In this document: piece after piece, positions 12,133 to 22,678 of the stretch
Position numbering within the stretch: position 1 is the first letter of the stretch
How the letters are laid out: each line of letters starts with the position of its first letter
Source: Adineta vaga
Lineage: Eukaryota; Rotifera
Assembly: GCA_021613535.1 (NCBI GenBank)
Contig: CP075497.1
Span: forward strand, 124,001-188,000
Reading direction: 5' to 3'
Length of the DNA: 64,000 nt
Notes under the pieces: model-generated
Databases searched by the model: none
What the model saw: the letters and a program-made list of their open reading frames with translations, nothing else
Told to the model about the DNA's origin: nothing
Position numbers and translations under genes: made by a program

Positions 12133-13570
12133 TTGATTGTAGATATATTACCTTCTTTTATCTTACTCAGTTTTGGATCTAACCATGCCCTCACGTACAC
12201 ATCGAACACAAAAAAATCTCAAGAAACATCCTCAAAATCTAAACAAACTTTGTCGAAATCTCAACAATTCCCTTCGTCGAAAACTACCGAGGAAAATCAT
12301 GTTTTAGCCATTGTACGGGATGAAGATAGTGATATGCTTCGTGTTCTACCACGCAATGAATTAGTTCCGATCAAAAAATCGTCACAGATTTCTATTGATG
12401 ATACTGTTTTATATGGTCCACCAGCAGACAGTGTTCGAGGTGTTGTTATTTTAATTGGTGCGATCTTATTACGTGTTTGTTTAGGAAAATATTAATTCTT
12501 CTTTTATTAGGTAGTGAAGAAGAATGTAATCAATCATTCCTCATCAGATCAACAGATCGATTGTAATGAAATGGGAGATGTCATTGCTGATGATATCGAT
12601 GAGTTTGATTCAGAAGATCCCGGAGTAAAAAACAAAGAAGATGCATGTCTATCTGAAGACGAAAATGATAAAGAGAATAGTTTCACGAACACTCATGTTT
12701 CTCCTTTTCCAATTCTCACAACAGCCGGTCGCAATGTTGCTTCAAATTTGAATATAGGTTTATAAACGTCTCGTGACATGTGTTCGTAGTTCAATGAATA
12801 TTTTGTTTTCCTTTTATAGAGTCATCTATCACTTTCAAAAGGAAAACTCCTCCAGTCAACGAATCGTCTTCTGTCTCACCAAAAAGTAAACGACAAAAAT
12901 CTTTAGGTTTTGTTTCTATGAGAGAACATGCCAATTTGGTCGCGCAATTAGCACAAGTGAACGAGGAGAATATGTTGCTTCATTCGACATGGATGCGTAA
13001 GTGTTTGTGAAACTTGATTAGCCAAAGATATCGACTATCACTCTTTTATGATTTCGTACGTTCTTCTTTCTAGCGCGTCCCGTCGACAAACAAACTATTG
13101 AATATTTCATTTATGTCGGTAAAACATTATCTAACTATGTGGACGAAGTTTCCGATGATGGTGATGAGAGTCTGGATAAAGGAGATGTTTTGGATTACAT
13201 TTGCACGGCATTAGGTATGACAGAGGCCGAACTAAGAGCATGCGCTGGTAAAACCCTGCTTTCAACAGCGCGTCAGGTCATTGGAACGAAGTATCCGGGT
13301 TTATCGACAACTTTTGCCGATGTAGCGAAGGAACATGTGCAGGCTGTGGCAGGTCAGTGATTATCTGTGGCATGTAGAATCAATAAACTCTCTCTATTAG
13401 ATTATGCCTGTTTAATGCATCCATTGGAGAAGAAAGCAAATGATATGCCGAAAATTAAGAAGGCCATGGGCAATGTTTTTGCTACGCGGAAACATTTTCA
13501 AAAGATGAAGATTGGTTTGGTATCAATGGACAATAGTGTAGCTAATTCAGATTCGGATGCATCAGCATGA
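12133..13570 (+). CDS. Transposon ORF1: acidic nuclear protein with BEN-like domain
   Basis: Four or five exons with short introns. In order they give: a Ser/Lys-rich N-terminus (12133-about 12480); an Asp/Glu-rich stretch (about 12511-12760); a basic K-R-K...K-S-K-R-Q-K nuclear signal followed by a short coiled coil L-V-A-Q-L-A-Q-V-N-E-E-N (about 12820-12996); and a 130-residue C-terminal domain (about 13075-13570). That domain carries K-T-L-L-S-T-A-R-Q-V-I-G-T-K and K-I-K-K-A-M-G-N-V-F, resembling BEN DNA-binding domains. The last intron (about 13353-13399) joins A-V-A-G to Y-A-C-L-M-H-P. Splice sites were set by eye and the start is uncertain. It would act like TnpA, binding the element ends. 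That role is inferred from position, not from a motif specific to TnpA. Confidence 0.5.
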
Positions 13571-13709
13571 TTATTGAACTTGAACAATGATTTTTTTTTG
13601 CAATTGTCTTTGTGATATCATTTTATTCTCAGATTCGTTTCGTTAGATAAAAAAGTAGAATGAACCTTGATCATAAATTATGATAATGTTTCAGAGCACC
13701 TTTCGAAAT

Positions 13710-16700
13710 ATGTCATTGCGATCAAGTCGATGGACGCAATGGCGTCAGAAGCAGAAGCTTAATGCTGCTATACAATTAGGTTTTCATCAGTTATTTTTAC
13801 TTTTGTATTCTCAGCGTTTATTTTTTGGAGGCGTCAAGCTATCTCAGATGGAAATTGGTACGAGAGACACTGACCAGACACAAAATGTTAATGTGACTGA
13901 AACTCAAACCATCGATGCTCCATGACGAGCATTATCTGCGAGATCTGTTGAAAATTTATTGTATTTCGTTAATCATACCCTTTTTTAACAGACGTTCGGA
14001 GTTTGTTGGAAATGAACAAGACTTGTAAGAGACGGTATTTTTCTTTCAATGATTTTATGTTTTGTTTTAGACTAATTGAATCCATTCACAACAATATTAC
14101 GAGCAACAATAATGATGTTGTCGAAACTTCAAAACCGCAGATACCGCTTTGTAATCGCGATGAGATCTCCGGAACAGATATCGCTGCTAGTCTTGTCTTA
14201 TTGAAGAGGAAACATCGTCTATCAATTAGTTGCATTAATGATATCATTCGTTTATTCGAGAAGCTTTATGTTTTTAACACACCGTCTAGTTGGTACAAAG
14301 TTAAACGTATGTTGAATAAATCACAACCAATATCGAAGAAATCTTCAATATGTCCCGTTTGTGACGAGTCAATATCATATAAAGCAAATTGTCCAAGTTG
14401 TCTAACAAACTATTCGAACAAGTCGCAATCATTTAACATTTTCTCTATAACAAAACAGCTTCAAAGCATTCTAATCAATAATCCAAATGTTGATTTATTA
14501 TATCATAATAGATCGTCGTCTATGAGAGATGTTTGTGATGGTGCTGCTTACCGTTCGATACGTAATCGTAACTCGAATTCGATTCTGACTTTGACGATGA
14601 ATATTGATGGAGTCCAATTTTCCAAAGGTTTTCAATCAAGTCTTTGGCCGATTCTGTTAGTAATCAATGAGCTTCCACCCAAAATTCGATTCAACATTGA
14701 GAATGTCATACTTGCGGGTGTCTGGCCTGGTCCTTCGAAACCGTCACGCAATCATATTAGATTATTATACCGGCCATTAGTAGATGAACTTCTCGAGCTT
14801 GAGAATGGTCATTTGTTTAGTTTGTCTAATGGACAGATTGTTAAGACGTCGGTTTACCTGATCGCGGCTTGCTGTGACAAACCGGCACAATCGATCATCC
14901 AATGTATTGCGGAGCCAATCGCTGCATTTGGATGTGGACGATGTGAAACAGAGGGTAGTACAATACTTTTATCTACTGAATGAAATGCTGATAATAGATT
15001 TGACTCTGCCTTTCATAAGAGTGAGAAAAGGAATACAGCAACGATAAAAAGATACTCTAAAGTCGATTGTGAAGCTGAAAATGTTTATTTCATAACCAAA
15101 CATATCTCTGTGCGCAGCGCCGATAAAATCACACTGGAGCGCAACAATATATCTGCTACTTCTATTGCCTTTTTTCATGCATATACCGCGTGTCAACACA
15201 TCCTCTCCTATTTAAAGTTAAGGTGAGCAGGGAAAAAATGTGAGAAGAATGCAAACGAAAACGAACAAATATGACAGAAAAAAGAATATATCATGATCAA
15301 TGACTAATATCAACGATTCTATGTCAGCTTTTCATCCTTAAATTTTTTCACTGATCATTTCGTTGCATTGAATTTATCGCAACTATAAGTCTATGCGATC
15401 ATCTAAAATAAATGACCACACTCTGTTATATATTTTCAATAGGTTTCATGGTTTCAACAACACAGGGAGGACATGTCCGCAGCTTTTCGATCAACGATCA
15501 GGAACTGAGCAATATCGTTGTTCGTTCGAATGAACGCTATGATATTTTGATTAATGTTTTTCAAGTACAGGAACGATTACAAAATCATTGGCCATATCAT
15601 CGCCGATCCAAAGGACCACCTATCGACAAGTGGAATGAAAAGGGATTGATGGGAGTTTGTATACTTCGAGAATTAACATATTTCGATGTTGGACGATCTT
15701 TCCTGGCTGATAGCTTGCACAACGTATACATCGGGACTTTTGTAACAGGAAACTGCTTTTTTCTAAGACATTTTGCTCAACTCTGCTTTTAGAAAAGAAT
15801 GGTTCACCTTTGGCTTAATAGAAGGTTTCGAAATGAAGATTGGAACATAAGTAAGTGTATAACAATATCAATAATATTCGGATCGGGTAGTATTGGGATT
15901 GGTATTGATTGCAGGTGGATATTCACGATTACTACGAAAAATCAATATTTATATCGATATCAATATGTTCACCTGAAAGGCCAATACTGCTACTACTGCC
16001 CGATATTTCGATACCATGTAGATATCATTATATCTTTGAATATAGGTGGAAGGATAATTGAACTCACCACATTGTTTCGTTGTGTTCGACTTCCGTCAAC
16101 CACAACAAGAATACCTCGTTCGCTTATTGAGTATAGAAGATTTAAAGCCAACGAATTCCGCGTCTTACTCCTGTTCGGACACGTCATTTTCAAGAAATCC
16201 TTACAAGAACAGTACTACAAGCGCCTTCTACAGCTAGTTGTCATCATGCACATGTCAGAGGGCAGAATGTTCGATAACTTGGATGAATAATTTATCAAAC
16301 GCCTCTGTCACAGTTTTGTTTTATCGTTTTCACAACTGTACACGGACCGACATTGTGTTCAAGTGGTTCATTCAATCATTCATATACCTGAAACAATTAA
16401 TGACTTTCGTCCGTTAACAAATTATACTACGTTCCAGTTTGAGAACGATCTTGGTACGAGCTTACGTTTTTCTCTGCTTCTGACATTTCGTCTGTTTGTA
16501 CTGTGGATAGGTGTGCTGGTTAAATCAACTAAGGGTCCACGAAATCAAGCTGAAGAAATTATGCAAAATTTACATGTTCTTCAACATGCAAAACGTCATT
16601 GTATGAATCCGACCATGAGCTCAGATTTTGCTTTTTTTCTTTTCTCTACCTTCTTCCATTCAAAATCAGTAGACGATTCTAAAAGAACACGTTTACTGCT

Positions 16701-17140
16701 TGAGCACAAATGTAGCAAAGAAGACGCGTCCGTACATCTGCTCTTCCCTTGGGCACAGCTCGATTTTTTCGATGTAATATACCTGGATGACTGTCGTCCC
16801 TCAACTCGTTCGCACCCACATATGGCAAAACCTCTGATGACTCGAATATTCTTTTTGTTTGAATGGAACAGAACAGTTTGGCCGAATTCGCGCAATATTC
16901 ACACTGAATCCTAGTCAACCCATGATTTTCGTTGCTCATTTCCTGAACAACTCACCCTTAGTGTGCCTACTTGATCAATCACAAAAAATTGAATTTCCTG
17001 GTATACAATTTTCTTCAGCAGTCAGATGGTCTTACATTCTTATTGTCATTGATGACTTTATCGAGAAAACTGTTTATTTTGAAAGTGCTGGTGCCGATGT
17101 GTCTTTCTGTCGTTTCTCAAATTTAACTCACAGCTCGTAA
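13710..17140 (+). pseudogene. Tnp2-type (Transposase_21) transposase, decayed
   Basis: The start is probably M-S-L-R-S-S-R-W at 13710. A zinc-knuckle pair C-P-V-C...C-P-S-C lies near 14350-14400. The core reads N-I-D-G-V-Q-F-S-K...S-S-L-W-P-I-L-L-V-I-N-E-L-P-P and then G-V-W-P-G-P-S-K-P, the hallmark of the Tnp2 transposases of CACTA elements. The conserved Asp of I-D-G is present. Introns I could place are 14955-15442 (unusually long), 15742-15792, about 15853-16045 and about 16453-16509. The protein continues Y-F-D-V-G-R-S-F-L-A-D-S-L-H-N, then R-R-F-K-A-N-E-F-R, and ends S-N-L-T-H-S-S at 17140. An in-frame TAA at 16288-16290 and two single-base shifts near 16815 and 16855 inactivate it. 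Confidence 0.75.
15853..16045. repeat. Hairpin-forming insert in a transposase intron
   Basis: The intron holds an imperfect inverted repeat (atattcggatcgggtagtattgg against the complement of ccaatactgctactactgcccgatat) rich in the TATTGG/CCAATA motif. The same motif builds the ends of the MITE at about 21011-21314. It may be a small related insertion. Confidence 0.4.
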
Positions 17141-17549
17141 AATATAGCACGACTTCTTCCTATAAAAACATACGTCGTCAATCATTCCATATTTGTAAAT
17201 GGTGCAAATAACTGAGAAAGTTTGAAGTGATGGTCGAAAGCTCACGAACTATATTTTACGTAGAGTAAGATTTATCAACAAGCATCTATCTGGTTTCAGC
17301 CGTTATCAAGACAAAAATTTCGAAAACATACACCAGAAACGATTGAACGGATTGTCAATCGATTGAGGATGAAAATCTGATTTCAATTTTCTAATCGATT
17401 ACAATCAATAAAAAACGATTATTTTATTTCTAAATAACAAACACATTTTAATCAAATTCAATCTGATTATCCGCCAAAACTAAGATTTTTGTAGGAAAAA
17501 TCGGATTTTCTGTTTGATAATCAAAAATAATCCAGATTATTGGTATGAT
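17141..17549. other. Right subterminal part of the transposon
   Basis: Non-coding. It holds AATCGATT motifs near 17355 and 17393. A short inverted repeat (cgtaaaatatag at about 17137 and its complement near 17252) lies just after the transposase stop and may serve in 3' end formation. Confidence 0.45.
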
Positions 17550-17562
17550 ATTTTTCACTGGG
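17550..17562 (-). repeat. Right terminal inverted repeat of the CACTA-like element
   Basis: ATTTTTCACTGGG, the exact complement of 9999-10011; TA follows at 17563-17564. Confidence 0.75.
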
Positions 17563-18328
17563 TATATTTACGTTGAAATTGTAAAGTAACATTAATACGA
17601 AAGTGTGTATTTTCACCATCATCATCATCATTATATTCGATCAAATTGAAATAAGAATACTGAGAGTTAAAGAAATTTTCATACAAGTAACCAGAGATAT
17701 CGAACGAAGCGCTACCCAAGAAAATATATGTCCCATTCATAGGTGGAATTATTTCAATAGTTTGATAATAATGATTAGCTGAATTACTTGTCGGTCGATT
17801 GAATTGTAAATTGTCAGATGATAAAAAATCGGAATTAGTAGATGAAACTGTTGCTAAAATAAATATAGGTGAGATTGATTTATGTAATAGAATCGATTTA
17901 CTTGATGTCGTTGATTCTACAATGAAATAATCATTGTGATCTAGCTGAACATTGGTCGGACCTTCAACACGGACTCTAAAAAATCCTGTTACATTTGGAT
18001 AATAAGTACTAACAATTAAAACATAAGTCTTCTGGGATTGTAAATCAACATTAATTTGAAATCGATGGTTATTATCATAATCATCTGAAATCAAACTCTT
18101 CGAAAGATTAGTTGAATCTGTAGGAAAATAATGAAAAGATCCATACATATCGAAAGAGCTTTGACTTGTAAAATTATATGAACCATTTCTATAAACATTT
18201 ACTGCAATTGCATGAAAATAATAATCACGTTTAACACCATTATATCGAATAAATGTTGAATTGTATGAAGATATACGCGCTACATAATCTGTTAGTACAA
18301 GAGCATGACCTTTAATATTGAATAACAA
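17563..18328 (-). pseudogene. Repeated beta-sandwich domain protein, truncated by the transposon
   Basis: An open frame of about 255 residues holds two copies of a domain of about 120 residues. Each runs from Y-x-A-I-x-V...G-S/T-Y-x-F through D-x-Y/S-G to F-R-I-N-V-x-L-Q-x-x-x-x-Y. The first copy continues V-L-I-V-S-T-Y-Y-P-N-V-T-G-F-F-R-V-R-V-E-G-P. The second copy stops at Q-R-K-Y-T, exactly where the terminal repeat of the transposon begins, so the gene was cut by the insertion. It is rich in N-x-S/T glycosylation sites and is probably extracellular. The 5' end is unclear; an acceptor-like AG sits just before G-H-A-L-V-L. I recognise the domain as a frequent bdelloid extracellular module but cannot name it. 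Confidence 0.55.
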
Positions 18329-19013
18329 TTAAATTGTACTGTAAAATATCTTCTTACTATTAATGAAAAAGGTCAAAATCAATCCAATTTTGATAAGATT
18401 ATTCATTCTTTCTTTCAATTTGAATAGTAATCAATGATTTGTCGGGCGGATTTCGAGCTGCGAAGTTCTATTACTTTGTTTTCGGCGAATATACAGAGAA
18501 TAAATATTGCGCACTAAATCGGATTTCTTTATTACATATTATACTTCTTATAATAATCGTATAACATTTTATTGTCAAAACAGATAAGATGAGAGAAAAA
18601 TCTATTCACAAAAGCGGATTTTCGGGTGAGGATATCATCGTAATTGTATGTGTATTTCTATTTGAAAAGCTTTCGATCTGAATTCACTGAGATTGCGTGA
18701 AAGATGACATAGAACAAATGTGTTACAAGGTATTCATTTATTTTTGTTGACAATCAGTCCGATGGGAAACTGATTTTAGAGTAATTGATAAGCATAGATC
18801 TTTTGCGAAACATTTCTTTTCTTTTCATGTTTAATATGGATTGTACGATATTGATTATGAACAAGTTATCGATCAATTTTCCGTCAATCACAAAAACAGT
18901 AGAATTTCGCGACGTTAGATTGTATCTTAAGATTTTCGTAACAAAGTTTAAGTGATAGGCTAGTTCGAATCACCTTACACATTATTTATCAGATTTGATC
19001 GTGATGTATTACA
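18329..19013. other. Intergenic, no gene seen
   Basis: AT-rich; it may contain upstream exons of the truncated beta-domain gene, but none is convincing. Confidence 0.4.
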
Positions 19014-19745
19014 TTAAGAAGAAAATCTTGGAAATAGATCAGAATATGATGGTGGCGGTGGTAAGGAGTTAGCTTGATCAAGATGATATATTGAATTTAC
19101 TGCTGTTGTAGGACGGACGATATCAATCACCACCTGAAAAACATAGAGAAAAGAAATAACCACGATAGGTGTCGTTTGTTATAGAAATTATAAGACAATA
19201 CATGACTATAATCGTTTTGATCTGCATTATTTTCATCTCCGCGATTTTCCAATCGCCATCCACATGTTATTGGAGATCTTGAAGAATATATGATTGTTTC
19301 TTTGGTAATGGCTTGTCGTAGTTTTCTTTCACGTTGACATATTATCACACAACAAGCGATAAGATGAAGAAATACTCCACCATCAATTGATACGATTCCA
19401 ATAGTGAGTAATGTATTATAGAAACTTGAATCCTTTTCAGCTGCTACGTTTGCACTAATGATAAAGGATATTCCCAATAAGACCATCAAACATAAACTAA
19501 TACATATGATTTTGAGTTTCGTATTATATGATAACATCGGTTGATTTATTCGATTCATTGATTCTTGAAATTCACCTGGATCGATAATTCCATTTAGATC
19601 ATTTCGATATGTTGAATTAAATCCATGTTTACAGCATACATCTAAAAATATATTATACATAAACATATATCAAGTAGAAGAAAGGATATTTACATGCATC
19701 GAGAGGAATATAAATAGACCGTGGATGTTGAAAAATATTCGTCAT
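19014..19745 (-). CDS. Two-TM protein with C-terminal PPxY motif, 203 aa
   Basis: Three exons resolved by eye: 19745-19694, 19641-19202 and 19133-19014. The lengths of 52, 440 and 120 bases keep one frame. The protein starts M-T-N-I-F-Q-H-P-R-S and has a short Cys-containing head (Y-V-C-C-K-H-G). It then has two membrane segments (L-K-I-I-C-I-S-L-C-L-M-V-L-L-G and G-I-V-S-I-D-G-G-V-F-L-H-L-I-A-C-C). A polar linker follows, and a tail with P-P-P-P-S-Y-S-D-L-F. The P-P-S-Y sequence fits a PPxY motif for WW domains of NEDD4-type ligases, so the tail is probably cytosolic. The reading frame is intact. I know no named family for it. Its neighbours give no functional hint. Confidence 0.65.
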
Positions 19746-20843
19746 ACTGGAATTAAAAAGAAAATTTCTTCTTTAATATATTCAGAAAACACATTTATTC
19801 AAATGATTATCTACATTCGGAACAAAATTGAGCTGCTAAATCATTTCGTAGTACGCACCATTTTCTTTCGGAATCAGAATTATCTAGAAAATGAACCAGG
19901 TAAATCGTTTAATACTATAATGGCCATCGGACCAATAAAGACGTCAAATATGGGAAAAATAGCGATGAAAAAAGAAATCAAAGTTAATCTATTCATTAAA
20001 TTGAAATTTATCGAGAGTATCGATTCCAACTAATTGAGTTCGATAGTTGAATCAAATTCAAATGTTATACATCTGACTAAAATATTCTTTGAAGTCAAAC
20101 TTTAAATAAAACTTTTCGCTTACTTGGAATAACTGGGATAGAAATTGAGTTTGGACACTCAGAAATATGAATCATTCCGAACTTTATCTGATTTGCGTTT
20201 CAAAGTTGAAAAAATGATCAAATTAGGATTGAGATCGAGATTTTTTCATAATACAATATTGTCTTATACTAAATTCACATTTTGTTTCTCTGAAAGTTCT
20301 ACAGGAAGATGTAAGTATATTATTTGTCGACATAATCTCGGCGAAAAAGTATTCGATCCATAAAATAAATGTCTTAAAAAGTGACTTGTTCAAATATACT
20401 GATAAAAAGCCTTCAATTACTTCTTATCAAATATCCACGGAATAAAAGAGAATATTTTATGATACTAAAATGACAAAAAGAAATCTTTGCTTTGCGACTT
20501 GTCCATATAAAAAGAAATTGATTTTTTAAAGACGGTTGCTATATGAACTAAGTGATTCGTTTTATGTATAATGTAATAAATACTTATTAACAAAGATAAT
20601 CTTTGCTTTACATATTTCTTGTTATTTCGCTGGAGTTTTCAAACAGAAACGATGTGATCGCATGAATTGACAATTGTTGAGAGTTTGTATGTTATTCGTT
20701 CTGCACTCACATTCTCAACCGTATCCAATTTTTTTGCTGAGTAAAATTTCATGAAGTTACGCGATATGTGTCATTCGAATTCTTGCTTACCTGACATACA
20801 TATATATGCAAATACGACATCTCATTTTGGTGTTCTAAACTAT
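19746..20843. other. Intergenic, no gene seen
   Basis: Open frames here are short and AT-driven. I see no domain, RNA gene or repeat. Confidence 0.4.
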
Positions 20844-21953
20844 GGCGCGTATTATCATTCTACTGTTATTATTAACTACCTCACCTTCGTTGACAAATAC
20901 ACTCGAATGCTACTGGAATACTTTTTATTATACAAAATGGTACTGTAACAAGTCAAAATCTACCTTCATTCGACCACAGCCAATTCAAACGTGGTAATTA
21001 GGGATGTATCAATACCAATACTTCCAATACCAAAACTATCGGTATTGGTATTTTTTAGAAAACTAGGAATATAAGCGCTATTTGGCATTTCTTTACTTTA
21101 AACACAGCTCTCTCACCTATACTCAGTGCTGCGCGTGTATATACTGTGTTTAAAGTAAGGCAGCGCCCTTTGGTTATTGACATTGATTAACATTTCTTGT
21201 GAATCTCTTGTTATACTCGCCAGCACGTAGCAGTCTGAATTCTTTGAATTTATTCAATTCTATTTTGTTTAGTTCTCATAAAAAATACCAATAGCAATAC
21301 TACAATACCGTATTGGTATTGTGACATCAATGAATGATAATTTACGAGAATCGATTTATACTAACGCTAAAATAACTCTTGACATTGATAGTCAAAATAC
21401 AATATCAATACGTTCACTTTTGTATATGTGTAGTTCCACGCATAGATGTAACAATCAAACAATTATTCAACGATTACTTGGATCAATGATTATCGAAGAT
21501 TCTTTTCTTGAAAATTTCTCTGAACTAATCAAACAGATGCCATTCGATAACAGTACAGCTGCAACATGTCTTTGGTTTCGTAATGTTACTTCACAGTGTG
21601 CACAACCAGATTTGAACAATTGCAAACGATGTACAACTAATATTTATCATTCAAATTCAAATAATGATACTATTTGTGTCACTTGTGATACGTTTAATGT
21701 TGATGTGAATAATATGCAAAGATAAGTCGAATTTATTTTGGATAATCGAACACAACTTGATGATCGAATTACGATCAAATGTCAAAGAAAAGGATGTAAT
21801 TCGATAGAAAATATCAATAAAATTCGTCAAACAAGTACGATCACATTGGATTTTGATAAATTGTTTGAGAAACATTCTAACGTTTTATCACTTTCCGTGT
21901 CAACCGTATTCACAATATTTTTTCTAAGCTTTCAATTCATTTTCATTTATTGA
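20844..21953 (+). pseudogene. Secreted/GPI-anchored-type Cys-rich protein, broken by a MITE
   Basis: The first exon codes M-A-R-I-I-I-L-L-L-L-L-T-T-S, a signal peptide, then L-E-C-Y-W-N-T-F-Y-Y-T-K-W-Y-C. It runs into a stop where a 300-bp element was inserted (about 21011-21314). The frame resumes at V-T-S-M-N-D and holds many cysteines (C-L-W-F, C-K-R-C, C-V-T-C, G-C-N-S). An in-frame TAA at 21723-21725 comes before the final part, which ends in a hydrophobic tail (V-F-T-I-F-F-L-S-F-Q-F-I-F-I-Y), typical of a GPI signal. The Cys pattern with C-N-S near the end recalls Ly6/uPAR-like proteins, but I cannot confirm that. With the insertion and the stop it is a pseudogene. Confidence 0.5.
21011..21314. 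mobile_element. MITE-like element with AATACCAATA ends
   Basis: The ends form imperfect inverted repeats of about 55 bases (tgtatcaataccaatac on the left; the right end in complement starts tgtcacaataccaatac, and both then include ggtattttttA). An inner hairpin (ctttactttaaacacag and its complement, about 21093-21158) follows. There is no coding capacity. It sits inside the GPI-type gene, so it is an insertion. Exact borders and target duplication are not certain. Confidence 0.6.
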
Positions 21954-21955
21954 TT

Positions 21956-22678
21956 GAGTAAAACTAACGTTTTTTCTTTGTTCTGTAATTGTTCAGATGG
22001 GAAATTATTTGAAAACAAAATTTATGTACTTAATCTACGGCCGATTTATAATGTTTTGTATTTCTTTCTTTATTAGTCTCAACTATGTTTTCGATGTCTT
22101 ATTGACTTTACTTTGCAATAAAACTTACTTCATACTTAGATATTATTGTCCTTTCCAAACAAAACTAATCAGATGACACAACGTTTGACACACTCATCTT
22201 TAAGATCATAAGATTATTGAAAATTTCTCATTGATGTATTTATTTCTAATTCAAAATAAAAAGAAGACAAACTACTTTGCAATATGTGTAAATAAGGATG
22301 GTCATGTTCAATAGAATAAATCAATTAAATTTTCAAATTCATTTCGCATTAAATGGTGATATTTTTATTAAAGAGAAAACGGCTGAGGAAAAGTTTACTT
22401 CGATTGTTCCAATGGTTATATGTATAAAGGAGAAAATCTAGTTGACACTTTCCCAATCGTTTTCTCTTGGATGAAAATGCTATTATTCGATTCAGAATCA
22501 GATGGATTGGTATTCACGGATTTACATTTAGGTTTTCGATTTGTGCTGATAACTTCACATCGATTTATGTTTATTATTCTCTCTTTTCTTTTAAAAGATT
22601 CTTTATGAAGGGATGGTTAACTAAATCACATCATATCTACATATCGAATAAATACAAAGTTTATTAGTAAAGCTAATG
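21956..22678. other. Intergenic, no gene seen
   Basis: AT-rich, no supported feature. Confidence 0.4.

Larger units (their letters stand above)
9999..17562 (+). mobile_element. CACTA/EnSpm-like DNA transposon, 7564 bp
   Basis: The element is bounded by exact 13-base inverted repeats, CCCAGTGAAAAAT (9999-10011) and its complement (17550-17562). TA lies on both outer sides (9997-9998 and 17563-17564), consistent with a 2-base target duplication. Inside are two genes on the plus strand: a BEN-like first gene and a Tnp2-type (Transposase_21) transposase. Both subterminal regions hold AATCGATT motifs, as CACTA elements carry subterminal binding sites for their accessory protein. The transposase carries a stop and frame shifts, so this copy looks inactive. 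Classic CACTA ends begin CACTA or CACTG, so these ends differ. The class is taken from the transposase. Confidence 0.75.

Noticed and set aside
16596-16939. Minus-strand open frames inside the transposase
   Set aside because: Shadows of the plus-strand coding sequence, which is recognisable by its Tnp2 motifs.
9643-18328. A single mosaic gene (beta domain plus NHL) interrupted by the transposon
   Set aside because: Removing the element and one TA does not give a shared frame, so I kept two separate remnants and list the mosaic only as a question.
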